Shown: positions 14,670 through 23,047, numbered from the stretch's first letter. The stretch is DNA of 33,407 nucleotides from Geodermatophilus sp. DF01-2 (GCF_004571065.1 NZ_SPQN01000050.1:1-33407), one strand, 5' to 3'. Numbers and translations are program-made. The notes: a model not told the origin generated them from the sequence alone.

Positions 14670-14966
14670 TCAGCGCTCCTGGTCCCGTGCGATGGCGTCC
14701 CGAGCGGCGGCCCGGTCGGTCCTGTTGCGCCGGGTGGCCCGGTAGACGATGACGGTGACCAGGACGCCGAGGCCGACGAACGCCACCTGCAGCCAGTAGA
14801 AGAGGGGCCAGCCGAACAGCGACGGCTCCTCCTCGTTGTAGAGCGGCACGATCAGTGGCACCACGATCGGGATGAGCAGCAGCCAGTTCCACGGGCTGCG
14901 GTCGCTGCGCACGGGGACCCCCCGGGCTGCGCCTCCACCCGTGGGCGGGGTTGGTGCGGTGCTCAT
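14670..14966 (-). CDS. DUF3311 small membrane protein, symporter partner
   Basis: 98 aa from ATG 14966 with a purine-rich site (GGGAGAGGGGGG) upstream. Two membrane segments (NWLLLIPIVVPLIVPLYN and PLFYWLQVAFVGLGVLVTVIVY) flank the family motif YNEEEPSLFGWPLFYW; a charged tail (RATRRNRTDRAAARDAIARD) follows. DUF3311 proteins are almost always encoded just before MctP-type sodium:solute symporters and are probably accessory subunits; their exact role is not known. The stop is 3 nt before the symporter start, so translation is likely coupled. Confidence 0.85.
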   Translation of the reverse strand: MSTAPTPPTGGGAARGVPVRSDRSPWNWLLLIPIVVPLIVPLYNEEEPSLFGWPLFYWLQVAFVGLGVLVTVIVYRATRRNRTDRAAARDAIARDQER

Positions 14967-14982
14967 CGTCAAGCCCCCCTCT

Positions 14983-15002
14983 CCCGGAGACGGACCTCCG
15001 GG
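14983..15002 (-). other. Hairpin in the leader of the DUF3311/symporter genes
   Basis: CCCGGAG and CTCCGGG pair (7 bp) around a 6-nt loop, 16 nt before the DUF3311 ATG and 26 bp after the nif3 stop. It could terminate nif3 transcripts or modulate the symporter leader. Confidence 0.35.
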
Positions 15003-15028
15003 CCTCAGCCGGCCGGTGCCGCGGCCGG

Positions 15029-15850
15029 TTACCCGTCGGCCCCGGCGTGCCACGTCCACGGGTCGGTGCGCCGCCGGGACACGACGACCTCCACTGCTCC
15101 GTCGAGGTCCCGGTGGAGGACATCCGCCGCGACCGGCAACCAGGGCCACTCGGACGCGAAGTGTGCCACGTCACAGACCGCGGGACCCGGCATCTCCTGC
15201 GCCTCGGACACGGGGTGGTGTCGCAGGTCGCTGGTGAGGAGGACGTCGGCGCCGGCGGCGGCCGCAGCCGGGAGCAGCGAGCCCCCGCTGCCACCGCAGA
15301 CGGCGACCGTCTCGATCCGCCGTCGCGGGTCGCCGGCCGCGCGGACTCCGCCGACGGTGTCCGGCAACGCGGCGGCGACCATCTCGGCGAACCGCTCGAG
15401 CGTCACCGGCTCGGGCAGCCGGCCGACCCGGCCGAGCCCGGCCCGGGGGTCGGTGGCCGCGGGTTGCAGCGGCGTGGGGCCGATCAGGCCGAGGGCGGCG
15501 GCGAGGGCGTCGTTCACGCCGGTGCCGGGCGCGCGGTCGGCATTGGTGTGCGCGACGTAGAGGCCGGCCCCGGCCCGGACGAGCCGGTGCACCAGCCGCC
15601 CCTTGGGGTCGTCGGCCGGGACACCGTGGACGGCGGTGAGGAACAACGGGTGGTGGGTGACGAGCAGCTGGGCGCCGGTCTCGAGCACCTCGTCCACGAC
15701 GGCCCCGACGGGGTCGACGGCGAAGAGGACCCGTTGCACCGGCTCGTCGGGATCGCCGCACACCAGCCCGACGGCGTCCCAGTCCTCGGCCAGCGCCGGG
15801 TCGTAACGCGCCTCCAGGGCGGCGACGACCTCCCCCAGTGTCACGGTCAC
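15029..15850 (-). CDS. Nif3-like dinuclear metal protein (DUF34 / GTP cyclohydrolase I type 2 homologue)
   Basis: 273 aa from GTG 15850 (a GTG two codons later is also possible). Family features: LAEDWDAVGLVCGDP, VTHHPLFLTAVHGV (metal-binding His pair), YVAHTNADRAPGTGVNDALA (metal-binding Asp/His region), and near the end VCDVAHFASEWPWLP, with TSDLRHHPVSEAQE before it. The protein forms hexameric toroids with two metal ions per subunit; the biochemical role is still debated. It precedes the zinc-ribbon and RNase H genes in M. tuberculosis (Rv2230c-Rv2228c); here two transporter genes intervene. TAGTGT 7 nt before the GTG suggests a leaderless transcript. Confidence 0.9.
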   Translation of the reverse strand: MTVTLGEVVAALEARYDPALAEDWDAVGLVCGDPDEPVQRVLFAVDPVGAVVDEVLETGAQLLVTHHPLFLTAVHGVPADDPKGRLVHRLVRAGAGLYVAHTNADRAPGTGVNDALAAALGLIGPTPLQPAATDPRAGLGRVGRLPEPVTLERFAEMVAAALPDTVGGVRAAGDPRRRIETVAVCGGSGGSLLPAAAAAGADVLLTSDLRHHPVSEAQEMPGPAVCDVAHFASEWPWLPVAADVLHRDLDGAVEVVVSRRRTDPWTWHAGADG

Positions 15851-15857
15851 CGGCCGG

Positions 15858-15863
15858 ACACTA
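15858..15863 (-). promoter_or_regulatory. -10 box of nif3
   Basis: TAGTGT on the minus strand, 7 nt before GTG 15850, fits TANNNT at leaderless spacing. No ribosome site is present before the GTG. Confidence 0.45.
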
Positions 15864-15887
15864 GGCCAGCCGACCGCCGCGGCCGCC

Positions 15888-15946
15888 GCGAGATCGGCGA
15901 ACTCGTGGTGATCAGCGGCTGATGGCCACGAGTTCGTCGATCTCGC
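15888..15946. repeat. Large near-perfect palindrome (21-bp arms)
   Basis: Arms 15888-15908 and 15926-15946 pair at 20 of 21 positions (e.g. CGAACTCGTGG with CCACGAGTTCG). The loop contains a further inverted repeat ATCAG-CGG-CTGAT (15911-15923). It lies in the divergent gap between nif3 and the FUSC gene, so it is not at a gene end and has no T-run. A REP-like element is the simplest reading. Confidence 0.65.
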
Positions 15947-16028
15947 CGGGTCGGGGGTGCACGGGACGGGCCACGGCGACGCGGCGGCCGTGCCGGGAGC
16001 AGCCTGCCCGGCGGCCGGCCCGCGCGGA

Positions 16029-16088
16029 CCTCACCGGACGGTCGCCGTACTCACCGCAGAGCGCGAGGTCGGCGACCGCACGGTGAGG
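16029..16088. repeat. Second large inverted repeat upstream of FUSC gene
   Basis: Arms 16029-16052 and 16065-16088 pair at 20 of 24 positions: CCTCACCG with CGGTGAGG, CGGTCGCCG with CGGCGACCG, and CTC with GAG, separated by two 2-nt mismatches; the loop is 12 nt. It ends 23 bp before ATG 16112, so it is either in the FUSC leader or overlaps its promoter. GCCGGG/CCCGGC lies between this and the palindrome at 15888. Confidence 0.6.
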
Positions 16089-16111
16089 ACGGCGATCACC
16101 GAGCGCCTCGG

Positions 16112-18118
16112 ATGCCGACGGACCGGCCGAGCGGGATGGAAAGCTCGGGGACCGTGGCGGAGCGGGGGTTGCGTGCACCGGCCTGGCTCGAGGAGCTGGT
16201 GCGCACGACGCCGCCCCCGGCGCCCTGGCGGGACGTCGTCCGCTTCGCCGTGGCCGTGCCCGCGCCGCTGGCCGTGGCGGTCGCCGTCCAGGGCGGCATC
16301 GACCCCGGCCCGGTGCTCGGCGCGGGCGTCTTCGCGACCACCGGCGCGCTCGCCGGCAGCCTCGCCCCGCAGGACGGCCCGCTGCGCGACCGGCTGCGGC
16401 GCACCGCCGCGGCGACGGTCTTCGGCGGCATCGGGCTGGTCGTCGGCCAGTTCGCCTCCGGCGGCGGCTGGCTGCCGGTGCTCGTCGTCGCGACCGCCGC
16501 CGCGCTGGCGGCGTTCGTCAGCGCGGTCAACGCGGCGCTGTCCCTCGGGGCCCTCCAGCTGCTGGTGTACACCGCCCTCGCCTCGGGGCTGGTCACCCCG
16601 CTTCCCCCCGCCGCCGAGGTCGGCTGGTTCGTCGCCGGCGCGGCGTGGGCGACCCTCACCACGCTCGTGCAGTACGCCACCGAGCCCAGCGATCCGGACC
16701 GGACGGCGGTCGCCACCGTCTTCGCCCGCATCGGCGAACTCCTGGCCGCAGCCGGGACGCCGGAGGCCGAGGAGGCGCGCCGCCGGCTGACCACCGCGCT
16801 CAACGACGCCTACGACCGGGTCATCCGCTCGCGCAGCCGCCTGGCCGGCCGCAGCCGCGAGCTCGCCGAGCTGGCCGGGGTGCTCAACGCGACGGCGCCG
16901 CTGGTCGAGGGGACGGTCGCCACCGCCCGCGCCGGGGTGCCCGCCGACCCGCAGGACGTCGGCGCCGTCCACGCGCTGGCCGCCGCGGTCGCCGGCACGA
17001 GCAAGCTGCCCGCGGAGCGTCCACCACACCTCGAGCAGGGCGAGCCCACCCGGCGGGCGGTGCGGCACGGGCTCCGGCTGGCGTGGAACGTCGTCGGCGA
17101 CCCCCAGGAGCGGGCCGACGCCGCCGTAGCACAGCCGCGGCCGGACCGGCGGGCACGGCTGCGCGAGCTGGCCGACCGCACGCTGGGCAGCGCCGACACC
17201 CGCGCCTTCGCCGTCCGCCTGGCCCTGTGCATGACCATCGCCGAGGTCGCCCGCCAGTACCTGCCGATTGAGCGGCCCTACTGGGTGCTGCTCACCGTCG
17301 CGATCGTGCTCAAGCCCGACTTCGGGTCGGTCTTCACCCGCGCGGTGCAGCGCGGCGCCGGCACGCTCGTCGGCGTCCTCCTCGGCTCCCTGCTGCTCCT
17401 GGTGCTGCCGCGCAACGCGTGGGTGCTCGTCGCGATGGCCGCCGCCGCGGCGCTGCTGCCGTGGGGGCGCGCGGCCAACTTCGGCCTGTTCTCGGTCTTC
17501 CAGACGCCGGTGATCATCCTGCTGCTCGACCTCGCCCTGCCCAGCGGGCCGGGGGTGGTCGGCGCCCGCCTGCTGGACACCCTCATCGGCTGCGCGATCG
17601 TGCTCGTCTTCGGCTACCTGCTGTGGCCCCAGACCTGGCGGGCGCCGCTGGACGAGGCCCTCCGCGACGCCGCGCACGCCCTCGACGAGTTCGTCGAGGC
17701 GGCCTTCACCGGCAGCCCGACCGAGCAGCGGCGGGCCCGGCGGCGCAGCTACCGGGCGCTGACCGAGCTGCACACCCAGCTGCAGCGCCGGCTGGCCGAA
17801 CCGCCACCGGTCAGCACCCGCGCCGCCGCGTTCTGGCCGGTCATCGTCCAGCTGGAACGGACGTCGGACGCGGTCACCGAGGCCGTCATCGCCACCCGCC
17901 ACGGGGCGCCGGCGCCGGACCTCGCCCAGGTCGCCGTCCTCCGCCGGGCCATCCGCGAGCTGGAGGACGACATCCGCGCGCACCGACCGCCGGACGACGC
18001 CGAGATCCACGCCGAGGGGGTCCTCGCCCCGGTCGCCCGCGAGGTGGACACCGCCCGCCGGCTGGTCCGCGACGCCGCCCCCGGACGCCGTCCCGGCACC
18101 GCGGTCGCCGACGAGTAG
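16112..18118 (+). CDS. FUSC-family membrane transporter (aromatic acid exporter-like)
   Basis: 668 aa from ATG 16112; ATG 16136 is an alternative, and neither has a clear ribosome site. Two clusters of hydrophobic helices (about residues 45-185 and 365-520) are each followed by a charged cytoplasmic helical region, the duplicated FUSC layout. The second cluster has the family-type stretch YLPIERPYWVLLTVAIVLKPD with FTRAVQRGAGTLVGVLLGS. FUSC proteins relate to the AaeB aromatic carboxylic acid efflux pump and to fusaric acid resistance proteins; the substrate here is unknown. It points away from nif3, and the gap holds at least two large hairpins. The next gene follows 43 bp later in the same direction. 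Confidence 0.82.
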   Translation: MPTDRPSGMESSGTVAERGLRAPAWLEELVRTTPPPAPWRDVVRFAVAVPAPLAVAVAVQGGIDPGPVLGAGVFATTGALAGSLAPQDGPLRDRLRRTAAATVFGGIGLVVGQFASGGGWLPVLVVATAAALAAFVSAVNAALSLGALQLLVYTALASGLVTPLPPAAEVGWFVAGAAWATLTTLVQYATEPSDPDRTAVATVFARIGELLAAAGTPEAEEARRRLTTALNDAYDRVIRSRSRLAGRSRELAELAGVLNATAPLVEGTVATARAGVPADPQDVGAVHALAAAVAGTSKLPAERPPHLEQGEPTRRAVRHGLRLAWNVVGDPQERADAAVAQPRPDRRARLRELADRTLGSADTRAFAVRLALCMTIAEVARQYLPIERPYWVLLTVAIVLKPDFGSVFTRAVQRGAGTLVGVLLGSLLLLVLPRNAWVLVAMAAAAALLPWGRAANFGLFSVFQTPVIILLLDLALPSGPGVVGARLLDTLIGCAIVLVFGYLLWPQTWRAPLDEALRDAAHALDEFVEAAFTGSPTEQRRARRRSYRALTELHTQLQRRLAEPPPVSTRAAAFWPVIVQLERTSDAVTEAVIATRHGAPAPDLAQVAVLRRAIRELEDDIRAHRPPDDAEIHAEGVLAPVAREVDTARRLVRDAAPGRRPGTAVADE

Positions 18119-18161
18119 CCGTCCGCTTGCCGGGTCCGCGGCGCTGACCTGGGATGGCGGG

Positions 18162-19103
18162 ATGGACCCCGCACCGCAGGACCAGCCGCCGACCACCGTC
18201 CGCACCGACGACGGCGTGGACCTGCACGTCGAGGTGGACGGCAGGTCGGACGCACCGGTCACCGTCGTCCTCAGCCACGGGTTCACCGCCCGGGTGGGCG
18301 AGTGGGACCGGCAGCGGGACGCGTTGCGCGACCGCGCCCGCCTGGTGCTGTGGGACCAGCGCGGCCACGGCCGGTCCGGCTGGACCCGGTTGACCCGGGC
18401 GACGATCGACCGCACCGGCCGCGACCTCGGGCAGGTGCTCGACGCCGTGGTCCCCGAGGGCCCGGTCGTGCTCGCCGGCCACTCGATGGGCGGGATGAGC
18501 GTCATGGCCCTGGCCCGGCAGCGTCCCGAGCTGTTCGGCAGCCGGGTCGTCGGCGTCTTCCTGCTGGCCACCTCCGCCCGCGGGCTGGTGCGCACCGGGA
18601 TGGCCGGCCTCGCCGTCCGGGTGCTGCGCCGGCTGGGGCTGCTGTCGTTGTACCTGTGGCTGCTGCAGGCGCTCGCGCCGTTCCTGGAGCGGCACCGGCG
18701 CCGGGGCACCCGGATCGGGCGCTGGTACATCCGCCGCTACCTGTTCGGCCGGGACGACGCCGACCCCGCCTCCGTGCGCGAGGTGCAGGACCTGCTCGAG
18801 GAGACGCCACTGCCGGTCACGATGGCCTTCTACGCGACCTTCCTCGAGCACGACGAGTCCGCGGCGCTGCCGGTGCTCGGCCGGGTACCGGTCACCGTCG
18901 TCGCCGCCACGCACGACCAGCTCACCCCGCTGGCCCACGGCCGGTGGCTGGCCGAGGGGATCGGCGGGTCGGCCGAGCTGGTCGTGGTGGAGGGCGCCGG
19001 CCACAGCGTCAACCTGACCCGCAGCGCGGCCGTCGACGCGGCCTTCCTGCGGCTGCTGGACCGGGTGGAGGCCGGCGCGCGGGATCAGCGGCGGGCCGGG
19101 TGA
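18162..19103 (+). CDS. Alpha/beta hydrolase
   Basis: 313 aa from ATG 18162. Classic fold: oxyanion segment VVLSHGFTARVGEWD, WDQRGHGRSGW, nucleophile elbow LAGHSMGGMSVMALA (Ser in GHSMGG), Asp region VVAATHDQLTP and catalytic His in EGAGHSVNL. A basic, hydrophobic cap (VRVLRRLGLLSLYLWLLQALAPFLERHRRR) between them suggests membrane association and a lipophilic substrate. It precedes a WS/DGAT acyltransferase on the same strand, so a lipase or esterase role in the same lipid pathway is reasonable but unproven. Confidence 0.85.
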   Translation: MDPAPQDQPPTTVRTDDGVDLHVEVDGRSDAPVTVVLSHGFTARVGEWDRQRDALRDRARLVLWDQRGHGRSGWTRLTRATIDRTGRDLGQVLDAVVPEGPVVLAGHSMGGMSVMALARQRPELFGSRVVGVFLLATSARGLVRTGMAGLAVRVLRRLGLLSLYLWLLQALAPFLERHRRRGTRIGRWYIRRYLFGRDDADPASVREVQDLLEETPLPVTMAFYATFLEHDESAALPVLGRVPVTVVAATHDQLTPLAHGRWLAEGIGGSAELVVVEGAGHSVNLTRSAAVDAAFLRLLDRVEAGARDQRRAG

Positions 19104-19260
19104 CCCTCCCGAGGACGGAACCGACTCTCCGGTGGACGTGACCGGCGCCACGTGGTCGGCTAGGGGCCGCCGGGAGGGGGCGACGGCGTTCCGGAAACCC
19201 CCGAGCCGGGCCGGGACGACGACCCGCCGTGGCCAGGCGGGCGTGTGGAAGGAGCTGACC

Positions 19261-20673
19261 GTGGATCGCATGAGCTCGACCGACGCAGGTTTCTACTACG
19301 CGGAGAGCGAGAACACGCCGCTGCACGTGGGGTCGGTGGCGGTCTTCGAGGAACCCGCTCCGTCCTACGGCGACGTCGTACGGCTGCTGCTGAGCAAGCT
19401 GCCGCTGGTCCCCCGCTACCGACAGCGGGTCCGGCGGGTGCCGATGGACCTGGGCCTGCCGCTGTGGGTCGACGACCCGCACTTCCAGATCCTGTACCAC
19501 GTGCGGCACACCGCGGTGCCCAGCCCGGGCGCTGAGGAACAGCTGCGCAACCTGGCCGGCCGGGTGCTGGGCCAGCGGCTGGACCTGGCCAAGCCGCTGT
19601 GGGAGCTGTGGCTGGTCGAGGGCCTGGAGAACGACCGCTGGGCGCTGATCTCGAAGGTCCACCACTGCATGGTCGACGGCATCGCCGGCACCGACCTCAT
19701 GCAGATGCTGTTCGACCTGACTCCGGACGCCACCCACGCCGAGCCGCAGGACTGGACGCCGCAGCGCAACCCGTCGTCCCTCGAGGTCGTCGCCGGCGCG
19801 GTGCAGGACGCCGTCACCCACCCGCTGCGCGAGCTGACCCGGCTGCCCGGCGCCGGCGGGGTGCGGCAGGTGGCCCGCAGCGCGGTGACGGCCGGGAGGT
19901 CGCTGGCCGCGAACGTCCCGTCGATGGCCCGCCAACTGGCCACCCCGACGGCCCGCTCGCTCAACGGACCGATCGGCCCCCACCGACGGTGGGCCTGGAC
20001 CGACGCGGAACTGGAGGAGCTCAAGAGCGTCCGGACGGCGCTCGGCGGCACGGTCAACGACGTCGTCCTCACCGCCATCACCCGCGGCTTCCGCGACCTG
20101 CTCGAGCGGCGCGGGGCGCTGAGCGACGGCCTGGTGGTCCGCTCGATGGTGCCGGTGTCGGTCCGGCAGGAGAACCAGCGCGGGCAGCTCAACAACCAGG
20201 TGTCGGCGGTCTTCGTGGACCTGCCCGTCGCCGAGCCCGACCCGGTCGAACGGTTCGCCAGGATCCGTCGCCAGATGGACGACTACAAGAAGTTGATGCA
20301 GACCGTCGACGCCCGCTCCATCATCGCGATGGGCGACTTCGTGGCGCCCACGCTGCTCGCCCTGGGCGTTCGCGCCTCGATGGCGGCCGGGCAGATGTGG
20401 TGCCAGGCGGTGACCACCAACGTGCCGGGCCCGCGGGTGCCGCTCTACGTGCTGGGCCGCCGGATGTGCTCGGCGCACCCGTACGTGCCGATCGCCGGCG
20501 GCACCCGCGTGACGATCGGGATCTTCTCCTACCTGAGCACGATGACCTTCGGGATCAACGCCGACTTCGACGCCTTCCCCGACGTCGACGTGCTGTCCCG
20601 GGGCATCTGCACCGGGGTCAACGAGTTGGTCGAGGCCGCGCAGGCGGCCACCCCCGCCAGCGCCGCGACCTGA
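19261..20673 (+). CDS. Wax ester synthase / diacylglycerol acyltransferase (WS/DGAT)
   Basis: 470 aa from GTG 19261, with GAAGGAG ending 7 nt upstream; ATG 19270 is the other candidate. The catalytic motif HHCMVDG is at residues about 134-140, in the usual place. Other family blocks: PLHVGSVAVFE near the N-terminus, LDLAKPLWELWLVEGL before the motif, GGTVNDVVLTAITRGFRDLL, VRSMVPVSVRQ, NQVSAVFVDLPV and VTTNVPGPRVPLYVLG. The enzyme esterifies fatty acyl-CoA to diacylglycerol or fatty alcohol, making storage triacylglycerol or wax esters at the membrane. Neighbouring hydrolases and an SDR fit a neutral-lipid group. The 157 bp before it show nothing coding. Confidence 0.93.
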   Translation: MDRMSSTDAGFYYAESENTPLHVGSVAVFEEPAPSYGDVVRLLLSKLPLVPRYRQRVRRVPMDLGLPLWVDDPHFQILYHVRHTAVPSPGAEEQLRNLAGRVLGQRLDLAKPLWELWLVEGLENDRWALISKVHHCMVDGIAGTDLMQMLFDLTPDATHAEPQDWTPQRNPSSLEVVAGAVQDAVTHPLRELTRLPGAGGVRQVARSAVTAGRSLAANVPSMARQLATPTARSLNGPIGPHRRWAWTDAELEELKSVRTALGGTVNDVVLTAITRGFRDLLERRGALSDGLVVRSMVPVSVRQENQRGQLNNQVSAVFVDLPVAEPDPVERFARIRRQMDDYKKLMQTVDARSIIAMGDFVAPTLLALGVRASMAAGQMWCQAVTTNVPGPRVPLYVLGRRMCSAHPYVPIAGGTRVTIGIFSYLSTMTFGINADFDAFPDVDVLSRGICTGVNELVEAAQAATPASAAT

Positions 20674-20817
20674 AGAAGGACCCCAGGAAGGGCCCCGTCC
20701 TCCTCCTGAAGGACCCCTTTGCCCCCCGCCCCTCGCAGGCTCGCGGCGGGCCCCTGCAAAGGGGCCGTCAGGGCTCGCGGCGAGCCTCTGGACGGGACCG
20801 GGGACCGGGACGGGGCC
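20674..20817 (+). repeat. Intergenic 3'-end repeat, copy B
   Basis: Begins at the WS/DGAT stop (tgaagAAGGACCCC). The core hairpin has outer arms CCCCTTTGC (20714-20722) and GCAAAGGGG (20756-20764), inner arms CCCGCC (20725-20730) and GGCGGG (20745-20750), and the family loop CTCGCAGGCTCG. An outermost pair GGCCCCGTCC (20691-20700) / GGACGGGGCC (20808-20817) encloses it, and GGCTCGC-G-GCGAGCC forms a second small hairpin near 20772-20786. Confidence 0.7.
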
Positions 20818-20839
20818 AGCGAGTTGGGAGAGTGAACGG

Positions 20840-21838
20840 ATGCCAGCCCCCGAGACCGACCTGACCGTCGCCGTCACCGGACCGACCGGCACCTTCGGCG
20901 CCGGGCTGGTGCCCCTCCTGCAGGCCGACGACCGGGTGGAGCGGATCGTCGGGATCGCCCGGCGCCCGTTCGACCCGGCCGAGCGGGGCTGGACGAAGAT
21001 GACGTACCGCCGCGGCGACGTCCGTGATCCGGAGGCGCTGCGCGAGGCGTTCGCCGGCGCCGACGTCGTCGTCCACCTGGCGTTCCTCATCACCGGCAAC
21101 GCCTCGCGGGAGACGACCCGGGCGATCAACGTCGACGGCACGGTCAACGTCTTCCGGGCCGCCGCGGCCGCCGGCGCCCGCCGCTTCGTGTACGCCTCCT
21201 CGGTCGCCGCCTACGGATGGCACCCGGACAACCCCGAGCGGATCCCCGAGGACTGGCCGGTGCGGCCGGCCGCCCGGCTGTTCTACGCCCAGGAGAAGGC
21301 CGAGCTCGAGCAGCTCCTCGACGGCGAGGCGGCGGCACACCCCGACCTCGCGCTGTACCTGCTGCGCCCTCCGGTGGTGCTCGGGCCGAACGCCGTCGGC
21401 GCCAAGGACGTGCTGCCCGGCCCTCTCGCCCCGCTGGGCCGCGCCCTGTTCAGCCGGCCGCGCCGGCTCCCGGTCCCGCTGCCCCTCCTGGCCCCGGAGC
21501 TGCCGGTGCAGTTCATCCACGAGGAGGACGTCGGCAGCGCGCTGCAGCTGTGCGTGGTGGCCGCCGGCCCGCCCGGCGCCTACAACATCGCCGGCGACGG
21601 CGTGCTGACCGGCGCCGATGTCGCGCGGGAGTTCGGCGCGATCCCGATCCCGGTGCCCGCCGCCCCGACCCAGCTGACCGCCCGTGCGGTGTCGCGCCTG
21701 CCCTTCCTGCCACCGGTCGCCGAGTGGGTGGAGGCGGTCAGTCGGCCCTCGATCATGGACACGTCGCGGGCCAAGGAACTGCTCGGCTGGCGGCCCCGCT
21801 ACACCGGGCTGGAGGCGCTGCGCGCCACCCTCCGCTGA
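20840..21838 (+). CDS. NAD(P)-dependent epimerase/dehydratase family (extended SDR)
   Basis: 332 aa from ATG 20840, with GGGAGAG upstream. The Rossmann glycine motif VTGPTGTFGAGLV is at residues about 12-24, followed by GDVRDPEAL (Asp contacting adenine), VHLAF, NVDGTVNVFRAA and the active site YASSVAAYG...YAQEKAE (Tyr-x-x-x-Lys). The substrate-binding C-terminal part contains LRPPVVLGPNAVG and a typical ending LLGWRPRYTGLEALRATL. Such enzymes act on nucleotide sugars, sterol-like or other lipids; the position after WS/DGAT hints at a lipid substrate but does not prove it. Confidence 0.88.
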   Translation: MPAPETDLTVAVTGPTGTFGAGLVPLLQADDRVERIVGIARRPFDPAERGWTKMTYRRGDVRDPEALREAFAGADVVVHLAFLITGNASRETTRAINVDGTVNVFRAAAAAGARRFVYASSVAAYGWHPDNPERIPEDWPVRPAARLFYAQEKAELEQLLDGEAAAHPDLALYLLRPPVVLGPNAVGAKDVLPGPLAPLGRALFSRPRRLPVPLPLLAPELPVQFIHEEDVGSALQLCVVAAGPPGAYNIAGDGVLTGADVAREFGAIPIPVPAAPTQLTARAVSRLPFLPPVAEWVEAVSRPSIMDTSRAKELLGWRPRYTGLEALRATLR

Positions 21839-21925
21839 AGAAGTAGAAGGACCCCCTGCCCCCCGCCACTCGCAGGCTCGCGGCGGGACCCTGCAGGGGG
21901 CCGGCGGGACCCGGGACCGGGCCGG
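21839..21925 (+). repeat. Intergenic 3'-end repeat, copy C
   Basis: Begins at the SDR stop (tgaagaagtagAAGGACCCC). Outer arms CCCCCTGC (21852-21859) and GCAGGGGG (21893-21900), inner arms CCCGCC (21862-21867) and GGCGGG (21882-21887), loop ACTCGCAGGCTCGC. Compared with copy B both outer arms differ yet still pair. It also lies at the 3' end of the convergent hydrolase gene (stop at 21943). Confidence 0.72.
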
Positions 21926-21942
21926 GTGCCGTGGAGGGGGCC

Positions 21943-22860
21943 TCACGGCGTCGGGACGACCGAGGGCAGCCACTCGAGGACGTGCTTGGCCAGTTGTCCG
22001 GGTACCTCCAGTTGCGGCACGTGCCCGACCCCGGCCATCTCCACGTACTCCCAGCGGGGGTGCCGCCGTGCGGCATCCCGGGCGGCGGACACCGGCACGA
22101 GCCGGTCCCGGTCGCCGTGGACGAGCAGCACCGGTACCTCGATGCCGGCCATCGCCCGGCGGATCAGCCGCGGGTCGGCCAGCAACAGGAGCAGCGACCG
22201 GGCCGCGGTGAGGAAGGCGCGGTCCATGCCGGCGACGTCCTGTCGCTGGTCGACCAGCTCCACCGAGCGGTCGATGAGCCGAGGTGGGACGGCGTCCGGG
22301 TCCACACCGCAGAGTTGCAGCATCTCCCGCACCGTCGTCCGTGCGCCCTGCCTGCGGCGCCGGGCGGCGAGGTAGCGCTCCCCCATCCCGGGCAGGGCGT
22401 AGAGCGCGAAGCCGGCCGCCACGCGCGCGTCGGGGCGGCCACGCGGGCCGGGGACCGCCGGGTCGACGAGGACCAGGCCGCTGACCTTGGCCGGGGAACG
22501 GGCCGCCTCGAGGATGGAGATCATCCCGCCCATCGAGTTGCCCACGAGCACCACCGGGCCGCCGACCACCGTCCGGACGAACCGGTCGAGGACGGCGACG
22601 TTGTCGCGCACCCTGGCCAGCCGCGCGCCCGGTTCACTGAGCCCGAAGCCGGGCAGGTCGACGGCGTAGACCCGGGCGTGCGGCGTCAGGAGGGGCGCGA
22701 ACAGGGCCCAGTTGAGGTGCGAGCCGCCGAGTCCGTGCACCAGCACGAGGGTCGGGCCGTCGTCGTTGCCGCCGAAGTCGACGTAGTGCACCGGACCGTC
22801 GAGGTCCACGGTTCGGCTGCGTCCCGGCAGCTCGGTGTCGTCGGTTCCCACGGAACCCAC
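21943..22860 (-). CDS. Alpha/beta hydrolase
   Basis: 305 aa from GTG 22860 (GTG 22851 also possible). Motifs: LVLVHGLGGSHLNWALFAPLL (oxyanion region), DLPGFGLSEPG, nucleophile elbow LVGNSMGGMISILEAA (Ser in GNSMGG), Asp in LVHGDRDRLVPV and His in GVGHVPQLEVP. The cap carries LPGMGERYLAARRRRQGARTT. General serine hydrolase; substrate unknown. It converges on the SDR gene with repeat copy C between them and is divergent from the next hydrolase gene. Confidence 0.87.
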   Translation of the reverse strand: MGSVGTDDTELPGRSRTVDLDGPVHYVDFGGNDDGPTLVLVHGLGGSHLNWALFAPLLTPHARVYAVDLPGFGLSEPGARLARVRDNVAVLDRFVRTVVGGPVVLVGNSMGGMISILEAARSPAKVSGLVLVDPAVPGPRGRPDARVAAGFALYALPGMGERYLAARRRRQGARTTVREMLQLCGVDPDAVPPRLIDRSVELVDQRQDVAGMDRAFLTAARSLLLLLADPRLIRRAMAGIEVPVLLVHGDRDRLVPVSAARDAARRHPRWEYVEMAGVGHVPQLEVPGQLAKHVLEWLPSVVPTP

Positions 22861-23047
22861 GCTGCCCCGCGAACGCGCGGCCCGCCAGGCGACGGGCAGC
22901 CGTGTCCTGGTGCCCGTGGGATGGCTGTGACCAGGGGCACAATGGGGTGGGTGCCGTCAGCGCGCCGCACCGGCCAGGTGTGACCGCCGTCGCACAGTGG
23001 TACCGGACAGGAACGGCCGAGGACGGCCGGTAGGCGAGGAGGGCGAC

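Noticed and set aside
13275-15560. Plus-strand frame opposite the symporter and Nif3 genes
   Set aside because: His/Arg/Asp/Glu-rich antisense reading of two well-recognised genes.
16031-18730. Long minus-strand frame (about 900 codons) opposite the FUSC gene
   Set aside because: Arg/Gly/Asp-rich low-complexity shadow of the FUSC and hydrolase genes, a common artefact of very high GC; no domain.
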